Positions 1 to 8,580 of a stretch of DNA of 32,152 bases are shown piece by piece (the first letter of the stretch is position 1; every line of letters starts with the position of its first letter). The notes under the pieces were generated by a model. That model saw nothing but the letters and a program-made list of their open reading frames with translations. It had not been told where the DNA came from and did no database searches. This stretch comes from an uncultured Clostridia bacterium. GTDB taxonomy: Bacteria; Bacillota; Clostridia; Christensenellales; Borkfalkiaceae. The stretch lies in the NCBI GenBank assembly GCA_937915565.1, contig CALDMH010000100.1:1-32152 (forward strand), in the 5' to 3' direction. Both the position numbers and the translations under genes were made by a program.

Positions 1-1
1 C

Positions 2-2137
2 ATAAGCAGATATAAAATTGTTCAGGCGATAAAAAACGTCATTGCAACCGTTTTTACGGTTGTTTTCGTGCGGTGGAAACAGCTTTACGACAACGTTGAA
101 GAATGGGACGAGGACGACATCGAATTTTTCAGAAACACCCGTTTCTCCAAAATTTTCAAAAGCGTTCTCGAACACGAGGAAATAACCGAGGATCTTCAAG
201 TTTTCGCGCTCATCGAGGTTTGGGTAAACTATAAAAAGAACACCGAAATAGCCACGGCTTTCGGCGATATTTTCAATCTCGACAGGTCTAACGACGATTT
301 CGGTATAAACCTCAAAATAGCGTTGGATATTATAAAAAACACCACTTTTAAGGAAGAAGGCAAATACACGAAAGAGGAGTGCAACCGCATATGCTGCAAA
401 CTTCTGAACGCGTTTGTGGTTTTAAGCGAAATATCGGTCGATTATAAAAACGGCTTCGAGATAAAGTATAAATCGGGCGTTCGCAAAACGATAACCTTAA
501 AACCCAACGAATCCGACCCGAACGTGCCGTTCGTATGCACCGAGCCTTATCTTCTCGAAAAACGCGGAACGCCGAGCGCGAGGGAATACAGAAGAGTCGC
601 GCCGTATATGCTCGTGGCTTACACCAGATTTAACGATAAAATCCAGTATATATATCGTTCGTTTAACGGTGAAAGCGAGGCGGTTATCGACGCCGGCGAA
701 GACGTTGAGCCGGAACGGAAAAACACGGCCGACGCCGTGGAATTTAAAAAATTCTTTTCTTTCAACTATAAGAGCATAAGGGATTTCGCTATGGTCATAA
801 GCGACGCGATAGTCGATAAGGACGACCAGAAGCGGGAGGTTTTCAAGCTTTGCTCCGAAAAATGTCCCACCTTAACCGCGGGAATTTCTTCGTATAATTC
901 CGAGGACGTTTACTGGGATAACGTTATAACCATTCTTCTCGTGGAAATGGGTCCGAGCGACTTCCTCGAAAAAATAATGAACAACGACGTTTATCGCGAC
1001 GTTATGCGGAATATCGAATGCAGGCTTATCGGCAAAAGCGAAGGCAAGGAGATAAGCAAAAAGTATGCCGCGGAGGTCGAATCGATAAAAGCGCAATGCG
1101 GAAAAAACGTTTCGCTGTACAATTATTCCGTAAAAACTCTTCAAATAGAAAACGTCATAACGGCGATAGGGCTTAACAACGACAACAACAAAGTCTTTAA
1201 CCCGTATGAAGAGAGTTTGTCCTATAAATACGACAATATGAACGAAAATCTCAATATTTTAAGGCAATTCAGCGAAAATATGGAGAACGTAAACATTAAG
1301 GACACGGTTATTTGCAGGGCCGCTCTCGTTAAAAGCTTCAAGGAATTGTTCTTGTTCCTGCTTATGTTTTACGAAGGCTCGGACGCGTATTCGGAAAACT
1401 ATCAGCACACGCTCAATCTTCAAAACAGGCGCGAACGCAGGGATAAAGCTCTTCTCGCTTTCGTCGCCTCGGCGCGCAGGTGTTATTTCGCAAACAAGGA
1501 CAAGGGTCTTTGCGAAATGTACGAGTTGTTTGAGAAACTTTGCGACGAATACAACACAGGAAGGGATTCCGATTGCTTCCGCATAAGCGAAAAGGCGCAG
1601 AATCTGCGGTTTATCATTTCTCGTAACTACATTTGCGATACGAGCAAAATGAGATTTTTCACCAATATAACGCTTAAAGACGGCACGAAGTCGAATATTT
1701 TCGAGATGCTGGAAAATTTCTCCGATAAGTATTATCTCGATTCGTCGTTCCCCGAATGGCTCGATTATTTCAACGATTTCTTTATGTTTCTCGTTTACAA
1801 CGAGGATTATAACAAACGCGGTTTGTTTAAAGAAATATCGAAACTCGACGACAGGGATTTCGACCCGATTCACCCCTATATCGTGTCGTATTACAGGGAG
1901 AATATCGATAAAGACAATCTCAAAAAATGCAATTATAAAGTTCCGATACCCAATTCGAGTAAAAGCAGCGTTCACGAGGGCGTCGTCGTAACGCTTCTCA
2001 CGGAGGATAACTATCGCTCTAACGAGAATTATTTTTGTATTCCTTTGAGATACGGTTCAACCGATAACTGGTGGATAAATCCCTTTATGATACCCACTTC
2101 CAAATTTATAACGATAACAGAGGATTTGTCCAAATGA
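2..2137 (+). CDS. Large protein of unknown function, 5' partial
   Basis: The frame is open from base 2, so the gene probably starts before the window; 711 codons are visible before TGA at 2135-2137. The only start codon visible upstream of the conserved-looking body is GTG at 68, and it has no Shine-Dalgarno sequence. The residues just before it include a hydrophobic run (NVIATVFTVVFV). The body is soluble-looking, rich in Asp, Glu, Lys, Asn, Tyr and Phe, with no signal peptide or catalytic motif I recognise. I cannot assign a family. It overlaps the SpeD-like gene by four bases (ATGA), so the two are translationally coupled. It is therefore probably part of the same pathway as the SpeD-like, radical SAM and dikinase proteins, perhaps as a scaffold or substrate-binding partner; that role is inference only. 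Confidence 0.75.
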   Translation: MSRYKIVQAIKNVIATVFTVVFVRWKQLYDNVEEWDEDDIEFFRNTRFSKIFKSVLEHEEITEDLQVFALIEVWVNYKKNTEIATAFGDIFNLDRSNDDFGINLKIALDIIKNTTFKEEGKYTKEECNRICCKLLNAFVVLSEISVDYKNGFEIKYKSGVRKTITLKPNESDPNVPFVCTEPYLLEKRGTPSAREYRRVAPYMLVAYTRFNDKIQYIYRSFNGESEAVIDAGEDVEPERKNTADAVEFKKFFSFNYKSIRDFAMVISDAIVDKDDQKREVFKLCSEKCPTLTAGISSYNSEDVYWDNVITILLVEMGPSDFLEKIMNNDVYRDVMRNIECRLIGKSEGKEISKKYAAEVESIKAQCGKNVSLYNYSVKTLQIENVITAIGLNNDNNKVFNPYEESLSYKYDNMNENLNILRQFSENMENVNIKDTVICRAALVKSFKELFLFLLMFYEGSDAYSENYQHTLNLQNRRERRDKALLAFVASARRCYFANKDKGLCEMYELFEKLCDEYNTGRDSDCFRISEKAQNLRFIISRNYICDTSKMRFFTNITLKDGTKSNIFEMLENFSDKYYLDSSFPEWLDYFNDFFMFLVYNEDYNKRGLFKEISKLDDRDFDPIHPYIVSYYRENIDKDNLKKCNYKVPIPNSSKSSVHEGVVVTLLTEDNYRSNENYFCIPLRYGSTDNWWINPFMIPTSKFITITEDLSK

Positions 2138-2940
2138 ATCACATAATGATTGACGGTTATAAGGGCGACGAAAATCGCCTTAACGACCTGAAAACGGTTA
2201 ATTCGATTTTGAACGACATAGTTTCGTCGCTCAATCTCGAAGCCGTGATGCCGCCGTTTCTGCTTCCTTATTATTATTCCAAGGACGCGGAAGACGACGG
2301 AATAAGCGCGTTTATTTTCCTGCTCGGCGGGCATATCACCATTCACACCTTCCCGCGGAGGGGCTGCGTTTTCGTCGACCTTCTTTACGACGGGTATTTC
2401 AGCGAAGAAAAACTCGAACGCATTTTAAAGGAGAATTTTATTTACTCCGAGCAACGCGTTTCGCATATCGAAAGAAGATTTCTCGACCCGACGATAGATA
2501 AGGACAAGCTTTACGACGGAACGGGCGGCAATCTCGATTTCGGCCCGCATATAATTGCGAGAATAGAGAACGTTGAAAGCTTTTCTCTCGAAAAAATGTA
2601 CGATATTCTGGAAGAAATGCCGGGTTACGTCAATATGAATCCGATTTGCAGGCCTTACGTTCTGAAATCGAGCAAAACCTCGCCGGCGTATCTTTCGGGA
2701 ATAATTCTCATAGCGCAAAGCCACATCGCGTTTCATTACGATTTGGCGGAAAAAACGCTGTTTTGCGATATGTTCAGCTGTTCTTTTTACAAAAGCGAAA
2801 AATTCGTGGAATATCTCGGCGGAATTTTCGGCGATTTCGAGCATTGCACGATGATTCGCGGGAGCAAGCACGAGGCGCAGATAAAGAACAGGGAAATCAG
2901 TTTAAGACAACTCGGCAAGTGGATTAAAAACGCCGAGTGA
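2134..2940 (+). CDS. Two-domain fused SpeD-like pyruvoyl (AdoMet decarboxylase family) protein
   Basis: 268 aa from ATG 2134, which overlaps the previous stop and has an AGAGGA Shine-Dalgarno nine bases upstream; an ATG at 2071 would force a 67-base overlap. Both halves look like bacterial SpeD. In the first half the site where SpeD has Glu-Ser-His reads GGHITIHTFP (residues 65-74), so the pyruvoyl serine is Gly66 and the catalytic cysteine position is Asp86; His71 remains. In the second half QSHIAFH (195-201) keeps Ser196, His197 and His201, and Cys216 lies 15 residues after His201, exactly the family spacing. I infer a fused pseudo-dimer with one active site in the second half, self-cleaving before Ser196. 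The substrate may be AdoMet, but SpeD relatives acting on arginine or ornithine are known. No spermidine synthase gene is in the window. Confidence 0.8.
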   Translation: MNHIMIDGYKGDENRLNDLKTVNSILNDIVSSLNLEAVMPPFLLPYYYSKDAEDDGISAFIFLLGGHITIHTFPRRGCVFVDLLYDGYFSEEKLERILKENFIYSEQRVSHIERRFLDPTIDKDKLYDGTGGNLDFGPHIIARIENVESFSLEKMYDILEEMPGYVNMNPICRPYVLKSSKTSPAYLSGIILIAQSHIAFHYDLAEKTLFCDMFSCSFYKSEKFVEYLGGIFGDFEHCTMIRGSKHEAQIKNREISLRQLGKWIKNAE

Positions 2941-2951
2941 AAGGAGGAATT

Positions 2952-4028
2952 ATGGATTGCAAAAAACTTGCGGAGATAAAAGCGGGATTGCTTTGTCTCG
3001 GCGTGAACGTAGACGAAGAAGTCGGCAAAAAGCTGGTTAAAGAAAGACCTTATTTTTATGATAAAGGGTTTGTACACGCCGTGAACGCCAACGTTTTGGG
3101 GAGCAACGTATGCGTTTCCGTTGCGGAAAGATTCAGCCATAAATCGCCTTATCATCTCCGCGAAAAAGACGGAAAATTTTATATCGACGACGGAAGCGGC
3201 GAACTCGTGCCGATTTCTCTTTTCGACGATTTGCCCAAAACCGACACGGTCGTCGATATTCTCGCAAGGCCTCATTCCAACCGCGTTATTTCGCTTTGGC
3301 CGTCGCTCGTTTGTTGTTACGATAAGCCCGGCTTAAAGTGTAAATTTTGCAGCATAAAAACGACCGACGTTCAAACCGTCGTTCCTGCCGAGGAGGTTTG
3401 GAAAGGGCTTAAAAAGCTGTTTGAATTAACCGACAAATATTCGGTGAATCTCGGCGGCGGCACTTATAAAAACCCCGATAATATGGCGAGATATTTAATG
3501 GAGATAATCCGAGGAATAAGGAGCTTTTCAAACACGCCTATTTCCGTTGAACTTGCTCCGCCGAGCGACCTTTCGCTTATCGACGAGCTTAAAGAAGCGG
3601 GCGCGTCGTCGCTTATTATGAATCTCGAAGTCGCTTCGCCCGAACTTAAAAAGGAGATTTGCCCGGGGAAATCTTCCATTCCTTACGAGCATTATTACGC
3701 GGCTTTCAGGCGCGGAATTGAAAAGTTCGGCAAAGGGAAAATTTCCAGCGTGCTTATCGCGGGAATTCAGCCGGACGACGACGTCGTAAACGAATGTGAA
3801 AAACTCACCGCCATCGGCGTTTTGCCGACGATTATCCCCTTTAAATCTATGGACGATTGCGAATTCAGAGATAAGCCGAATTGCGACCCTCGTTCGCTTT
3901 TATACGTAAGCCGAAAAGTCGGGGCGATGTTGAGAAAAGAGGGCTTGAACCCCGATTTGCAGGAAGGTTGCACGAAGTGCGGCGGTTGCTCGCTCGAAAC
4001 GAATTTTTACGAAAACGGTAATTTATAA
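2952..4028 (+). CDS. Radical SAM protein, resembling the MSMEG_0568 family
   Basis: 358 aa. ATG 2952 is chosen because AAGGAGG lies just upstream (2941-2947); a GTG at 2937 would sit before that site. Cys122-x7-Cys130-x2-Cys133 (ending CKFCSI) is the likely [4Fe-4S]/AdoMet motif, followed by a glycine-rich NLGGGTY segment. The stretch around PGKSSIPYEHYYAAF and the following FGKGKISSVLIAG segment recalls the MSMEG_0568 (nitrilase-cluster) radical SAM family from memory. Three cysteines near the end (Cys340, 343 and 346 in CTKCGGC) could bind a second cluster. An N-terminal domain of about 110 residues precedes the barrel. The gene starts 11 bases after the SpeD-like gene and directly abuts the dikinase gene. 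Its substrate is unknown; the neighbours suggest chemistry on a small amine or an AdoMet-derived metabolite. Confidence 0.8.
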   Translation: MDCKKLAEIKAGLLCLGVNVDEEVGKKLVKERPYFYDKGFVHAVNANVLGSNVCVSVAERFSHKSPYHLREKDGKFYIDDGSGELVPISLFDDLPKTDTVVDILARPHSNRVISLWPSLVCCYDKPGLKCKFCSIKTTDVQTVVPAEEVWKGLKKLFELTDKYSVNLGGGTYKNPDNMARYLMEIIRGIRSFSNTPISVELAPPSDLSLIDELKEAGASSLIMNLEVASPELKKEICPGKSSIPYEHYYAAFRRGIEKFGKGKISSVLIAGIQPDDDVVNECEKLTAIGVLPTIIPFKSMDDCEFRDKPNCDPRSLLYVSRKVGAMLRKEGLNPDLQEGCTKCGGCSLETNFYENGNL

Positions 4029-6098
4029 ATGATAATTTACGAAGAAGAACCGAGCGACAAGCTTGCCTTGGGCGGAAAAGCCGCGGGGCTTTACAGGCTT
4101 AGACGGCACGGATTTCCCGTTCCCGATTTCTTCGTCGTTTCGGACGATACCGATTTGAACAGCGAGGAAATTTTAAAGAAAATCGACGAATCGTGCGACG
4201 GGCTCGGCTGCGAGGAGTTTGCCGTCAGGTCCTCCGCCGCAAACGAGGACGGCAAGGACAGGAGTTTTGCCGGGCAATACGACACCTTTCTTCACGTTAA
4301 AAAAAGCGAGGTCATAAACGCCCTTAAAAAAGTGTTCGAGTCCGCAAAAAGTGCGAGAATAAACAGCTATAAAGAGCATTTCAATCTCGGCGAGGGCGGT
4401 GTTTCGGCCGTCGTTCAAAGGCAAATTTCGCCGGAGGTTTCGGGGGTTATGTTCACCTCTTCGCCTTACGATTCCGAAAAAATAATCGTGGAAGAAGTCG
4501 ACGGCGAATGTAAGAATCTCGTTGACGGAAGCAAAACCCCGAGAACGATAACGATTGCTAAAAATTCGGCTGCTCAAAACTCGGCGGTTTCGGCGGATTA
4601 TCTTGCCGAACTTGCAAAGGCCGCGGCGATTATCGAGAGCGCGGAAGGAGCTTCGGACGTCGAATGGGCGGTGGAAAAAGGGAAACTGTATTTTCTTCAA
4701 CTGCGCCCTCTCACGGCAATGGAAGAGCCTATAATTTTAAAGGAAGCGAAGCGCAATCTTTACGTTTACCGGAATTTTGCCGTGTTTCCTCATTCGGTTC
4801 AGGCAAAAGCTTCTTTGCCCGAAGAGCAAAGGAAGGTTTACGGGTTTAACTTGCCGATTTTCGACGGGGTTCTGGTGAACGGCAGGGAATTTTATTCGGA
4901 AGAGAACGACGTTTTATGCGGCGATTTGTGGAAACGCCTCGACGAAGAAAACCCGAAATTTTTTGAAAATTTTATCTCCGCAATTGAAAAAAACGTAAAA
5001 CGCGCTCAAAAAGCCGTCGGGGAATTGGAAAAATCGACAAAAAGAGAGATTGGAATTGCCGATTACGACTTTTTTTTAAACGAATATCTCCGCAGTTATC
5101 TGCCGCTTATGATGCGGCCGGACGATTACCTTACCGAAAAGTTTGCAAAGCAAATTTCCTGCTCAGCAGACGAGATTATTACGGATTTGTCGTATAGCGG
5201 AAGGCGCACTTTTTACGGCGACGAAAAGACGGACTTTTTGAAAGCGGCGATAAAAGGCGAATTCGGCGGTTATATAAAGAAGTACGAATGGGTGAAAAAC
5301 CCGCTCGGATACGGTTTTGCCGAGCCGACCGAGACCGAATGTTTTGAAAGAGCGGGGAAGCTTCGGGATTATCGCGAGAGTTTGAAGATTTACCGTCGCA
5401 ACGCGGCGAAACTTAAAGAAAATAAGCGCAAAGCGTATGCGAAATTGCCGAAAGAAGCGAAAAAAACCGCTAAATTGATTGAAAAGTTCGTTTTTTTAAG
5501 AACTTATGCAACCGAAAACAGCGACAGATTGTTTTTCTATTTTAAAAAGCGTATTCTCAAAAGACTTGCCGAAGAAAGAGGCGCGTCGCTCGACGTTGCG
5601 TTGAGCCTCGATACGGACGAGGCGCGCGAGTTTTTCAAAAACGGGAATTTGCCGCTCGATTTATCCGATAGGAGAAAAGGCGAGGCAATAGTTTTTGAAA
5701 ACGGAGAATATAGAACTTATTACGGCGTGAAATGTTGTTTGCTTTTAAAAAAGCTTATGCCGGAAACGAGTTCCGACGGCGAACTTAAAGGTATGGTTGC
5801 CTGTATGGGCGAGGCTACGGCGCGCGTCACGATAGTTCGCAATGCGGACGACGCAAGAAATTTCCCGAGCGGGAATATTCTCGTTGCAACGATGACCGTT
5901 CCGGAACTTACGCCGGCTATGGAGAGGGCTTCGGGCATAATTACCGACGAAGGGGGCGTGACGTGCCACGCGGCGATAATCGCGCGGGAATACGGAATTC
6001 CTTGCCTTGTCGGAACGGGAAACGCGACTTCGGTTTTTTCAAACGGAGATAACGTTTTTCTCGACTGCATAAACGGCAGGGCGAAAAAGCTCGATTGA
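4029..6098 (+). CDS. ATP-grasp/phosphohistidine dikinase, rifampin phosphotransferase-like architecture
   Basis: 689 aa; ATG follows the previous TAA with no gap. Residues 1-240 form a PPDK/PEP-synthase ATP-grasp domain (GGKAAGL at 15-21, FAVRSSAANEDG, the SGVMFTSSP segment and LYFLQLRPLT). The last 90 residues are the swivelling phosphohistidine domain, with GGVTCHAAI and catalytic His647. The middle (about 250-590) is a helical, Lys/Glu-rich region with no PEP/pyruvate TIM barrel. This ATP - middle - His order is that of rifampin phosphotransferase, not PEP synthase (ATP - His - barrel). The family transfers the beta-phosphate of ATP through the histidine to an acceptor held by the middle domain. 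I infer phosphorylation of an unknown small molecule, perhaps the product of the upstream radical SAM and SpeD-like enzymes. At 689 aa it is shorter than both families. Confidence 0.8.
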   Translation: MIIYEEEPSDKLALGGKAAGLYRLRRHGFPVPDFFVVSDDTDLNSEEILKKIDESCDGLGCEEFAVRSSAANEDGKDRSFAGQYDTFLHVKKSEVINALKKVFESAKSARINSYKEHFNLGEGGVSAVVQRQISPEVSGVMFTSSPYDSEKIIVEEVDGECKNLVDGSKTPRTITIAKNSAAQNSAVSADYLAELAKAAAIIESAEGASDVEWAVEKGKLYFLQLRPLTAMEEPIILKEAKRNLYVYRNFAVFPHSVQAKASLPEEQRKVYGFNLPIFDGVLVNGREFYSEENDVLCGDLWKRLDEENPKFFENFISAIEKNVKRAQKAVGELEKSTKREIGIADYDFFLNEYLRSYLPLMMRPDDYLTEKFAKQISCSADEIITDLSYSGRRTFYGDEKTDFLKAAIKGEFGGYIKKYEWVKNPLGYGFAEPTETECFERAGKLRDYRESLKIYRRNAAKLKENKRKAYAKLPKEAKKTAKLIEKFVFLRTYATENSDRLFFYFKKRILKRLAEERGASLDVALSLDTDEAREFFKNGNLPLDLSDRRKGEAIVFENGEYRTYYGVKCCLLLKKLMPETSSDGELKGMVACMGEATARVTIVRNADDARNFPSGNILVATMTVPELTPAMERASGIITDEGGVTCHAAIIAREYGIPCLVGTGNATSVFSNGDNVFLDCINGRAKKLD

Positions 6099-6117
6099 CA
6101 ATCCGACGATTATATTG

Positions 6118-6156
6118 CGCCCGCCCGCTCTTTGCTTTGCAAAGAGCGGGCGGGCG
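6118..6156 (+). terminator. Strong GC-rich hairpin after the SpeD/radical SAM/dikinase cassette
   Basis: A perfect 18-bp stem (6118-6135 with 6139-6156, three-base TTT loop) begins 19 bases after the dikinase stop. Only a short T run follows (GTTTAAG), so termination may be inefficient, but the position marks the end of the cassette before the prfB promoter. Confidence 0.65.
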
Positions 6157-6229
6157 TTTAAGCGTTTGCGTGTTTTGCCGTTTGTGCGTTTCTTTGTCGA
6201 ATTTGAGAAAACGCCGCCTTGCAATACAC

Positions 6230-6258
6230 TTGACAAATTCACCGCATTATTATATAGT
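6230..6258 (+). promoter_or_regulatory. Sigma-A promoter of prfB-tsaD
   Basis: TTGACA at 6230-6235, a 17-base spacer, then TATAGT at 6253-6258. The expected start is near 6265, giving an untranslated leader of about 75 bases. Confidence 0.75.
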
Positions 6259-6339
6259 TATAAAGAAATAAGACGGGCTGCAATAAAATAAAGGAAAAAT
6301 TGCCTCAACGAAAATCAAGCCCCGAAAAAGGAGTTTATT

Positions 6340-7438
6340 ATGGTAAGATACGACGTTTACGAAGAAAAAGTGAGAGGACTTTACAAGACTTTGGAAGAGG
6401 CAGGATACTCTCTTTGACGTCGACAATCTTCGCGTAAAATTAAAAGAGCTCGAAGCCGAGCTTGAAAAACCCGAGGTTTGGTCGGACATAGAAAAATCCA
6501 AGCATATTTCGAGAGAAGCCCAAGGCATAAGGAATAAACTCGACGTTTTCGATAAGGCTAAAAAAGCCGTTTCAGACGCCGAAGTTATGATTCAGCTTGC
6601 CGAGGAGGAGGACGACGAAAGCGTTCTTGCGGAAGTCGATAACGACCTTAACGAAGCCGAAAAAGAAATCGAAGAAATTCGTTTGCGCACGCTTTTAAGA
6701 GGAAAGTACGACGGTTGCGACGCGATTTTAACTCTTCACGCCGGCGCGGGCGGAACGGAAGCCTGCGACTGGACTGAAATGCTTTACAGAATGTATATTT
6801 GTTACGCCGAAAAGCACGGATATAAAATAACCGAGTACGACCGCCTTGACGGCGACGGCGCGGGGCTTAAATCGGTTTGCTTCAAGGTGGAGGGCGAAAA
6901 CGCTTACGGCTATTTAAAAGCTGAAAAGGGTATTCACAGGCTCGTCAGAATTTCGCCGTTCGACGCCAACGCGAGAAGACAAACGTCTTTCTCGTCCGTG
7001 GACGTTATGCCGGACATTCAGGACGAAGGCGATATTGAAATTCGTCCGGACGAAATCAAGGTGGACACTTATCGTTCCTCGGGCGCGGGCGGTCAGCACG
7101 TCAATAAAACGGAATCCGCCGTGCGTATAACTCACATTCCCACGGGCATAATCGTCGCTTGCCAGAACGAACGCAGTCAGGTTCAGAACAAGGAACAGGC
7201 TATGCGTATGCTTATGAACAAACTCCTCGAAAAACGCGAGGAAGAGAGAATGCAGGAAGCGAGCGCGATAAAGGGCGAAGTTAAAAAGATTGAATGGGGC
7301 AGCCAGATAAGAAGCTACGTTTTCTGCCCGTACACTCTCGTCAAGGACCACAGAACCGGCTCGGAAACGGGTAACGTTCAGGCGGTTATGGACGGAGATA
7401 TAGACCAGTTTATCATCGATTACTTAAAGAAGAGTTAA
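6340..7438 (+). CDS. prfB: Peptide chain release factor 2 (programmed +1 frameshift)
   Basis: Recognises UGA/UAA stop codons and triggers peptide release on the ribosome. Translation starts at ATG 6340 (AAAAGGAG upstream), runs 25 codons to CTT-TGA at 6412-6417, then must shift +1 to continue at GAC 6416. The joined product is 365 aa, the normal RF2 length. The shifted frame contains the SPF anticodon-like tripeptide (in RISPFDAN) and the GGQ catalytic loop at residues 250-252. A zero-frame reader would report only a downstream fragment starting near 6587. The shift site gives classical autoregulation: low RF2 allows a pause at UGA and frameshifting. tsaD follows after one base, so the two are co-transcribed. 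Confidence 0.96.
6401..6418 (+). promoter_or_regulatory. RF2 programmed +1 frameshift site
   Basis: The slip codon and stop are CTT TGA C (6412-6418), as in other RF2 genes. The usual Shine-Dalgarno-like stimulator three bases before CTT is not present at that spacing; the nearest candidate, AGGA at 6402-6405, is six bases away. Confidence 0.9.
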
Positions 7439-7439
7439 A

Positions 7440-8483
7440 ATGTATTCGGAAATAAAAAGAACCTTCGCCGCAAAACCCGACGCGATTATTCTTGCCATAG
7501 AATCTTCGTGCGACGAAACCGCGGCGGCGGTAATAAAAGGGGGCAGGGAAATCCTGTCCTCAAAAATTATGAGCTCGGCAACCGAGCACGTCCGTTTCGG
7601 CGGGGTTGTGCCGGAAATCGCTTCGAGAGCGCATACGTCCGCAGTGTCGCTCGTCGTGAAAGAGGCAATCGAGGCGGCGGGGGTTACGTTTGAAGAACTC
7701 GACGCCGTTGCCGTAACTTACGGCGCGGGGCTTTTGGGCGCGCTGCTCGTCGGCGTTTCTTACGCAAAAGCTCTTGCTTACGCTCTCGATAAGCCGCTTA
7801 TTGCCGTCAGTCACATAAGAGGGCATCTCGCGGCGGCGTATTTATCCGATAAAACGCTCGAACCGCCTTTCGTGAGTTTGCTTGCGAGCGGCGGACACAC
7901 CGCGGTAATCGTGGTGAATTCTTATAACGATTTTAAAATTCTCGGCTCAACTCTCGACGACGCCGTCGGGGAAGCCTTCGATAAGGTCGCAAGAGTTCTC
8001 GGGTTGAATTACCCGGGTGGACCGAATATAGAAAAACTTGCCAAAGAAGGCAAAAACAGCGTTAAATTTCCCAAAATGCTCAAAGGCGAGGGCGGCTATA
8101 ACTTTTCTTACAGCGGCTTGAAAACCGCCGTGATAAATTACGTTCACAACAAGGCGCAAACTGGCGAGGAGTTTTCCAAAGCCGACGTGGCCTGCTCGTT
8201 TCAGGCCGCCGCGCTCGATATTCTCGTGGAAAAAGCCGTTGAGGCGGCAAAGGAATATTCGCTTTCAACCGTAACCGTCGGCGGCGGCGTTGCGGCAAAC
8301 GGTTATCTTCGAGCAAAACTTAAAGAAGCGTGCGATAAAAACGGTTTGAAGCTCGTTCTTCCCGAAAAAATCCTTTGCACCGATAACGCCGCAATGATAG
8401 GCGCGGAAGGATATTTAAGATATTTGAACGGCGAATTTGCCGACCTTTCGCTCAACGCAAAGGCTCGCGTCGAACTTAAATAA
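7440..8483 (+). CDS. tsaD: tRNA N6-adenosine threonylcarbamoyltransferase
   Basis: 347 aa, the usual TsaD/Gcp length. It transfers the threonylcarbamoyl group to A37 of ANN-decoding tRNAs together with TsaB and TsaE, which are not in this window. The N-terminal ASKHA motif AIESSCDETAAAV, the metal-binding HIRGH (in AVSHIRGHLAAA), the LASGGHTA segment, YNFSYSGLKTAV and VGGGVAANGYLR are all present. It begins one base after the prfB stop with little Shine-Dalgarno sequence, so coupling to prfB translation is likely. Pairing a release factor with a tRNA-modification gene is a translation-themed operon. The stop is followed after 27 bases by a copy of the 29-nt repeat described separately. Confidence 0.96.
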   Translation: MYSEIKRTFAAKPDAIILAIESSCDETAAAVIKGGREILSSKIMSSATEHVRFGGVVPEIASRAHTSAVSLVVKEAIEAAGVTFEELDAVAVTYGAGLLGALLVGVSYAKALAYALDKPLIAVSHIRGHLAAAYLSDKTLEPPFVSLLASGGHTAVIVVNSYNDFKILGSTLDDAVGEAFDKVARVLGLNYPGGPNIEKLAKEGKNSVKFPKMLKGEGGYNFSYSGLKTAVINYVHNKAQTGEEFSKADVACSFQAAALDILVEKAVEAAKEYSLSTVTVGGGVAANGYLRAKLKEACDKNGLKLVLPEKILCTDNAAMIGAEGYLRYLNGEFADLSLNAKARVELK

Positions 8484-8510
8484 CGCCGTCCTTATGAAAC
8501 ATTAAACGGT

Positions 8511-8539
8511 AAAAGTCGGGCTATAAGTCGATTAACGGC
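8511..8539 (+). repeat. 29-nt downstream element, copy 1 (after tsaD)
   Basis: Begins AAAAGTCGGGCTATAAG and ends ATTAACGGC. It is identical over all 29 bases to copy 3 (19693-19721, opposite strand) and near-identical to copy 2 (13547-13577, opposite strand). Here it lies 27 bases after the tsaD stop in the sense orientation and is followed by ACTTTTTT, so it may contribute to a terminator. Confidence 0.85.
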
Positions 8540-8580
8540 ACTTTTTTATGGTAAACGGTGCGTTTGTCGCTATTTGCGAC

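Noticed and set aside
1259..1975. A 238-codon open frame antisense to the large unknown gene
   Set aside because: It is nested in the coupled + strand cassette with no promoter or ribosome binding site, and such antisense frames are common in this codon usage.
2071..2133. Earlier ATG for the SpeD-like gene
   Set aside because: It would extend 63 bases into the previous gene; the later ATG has a good ribosome binding site and matches the SpeD N-terminus.
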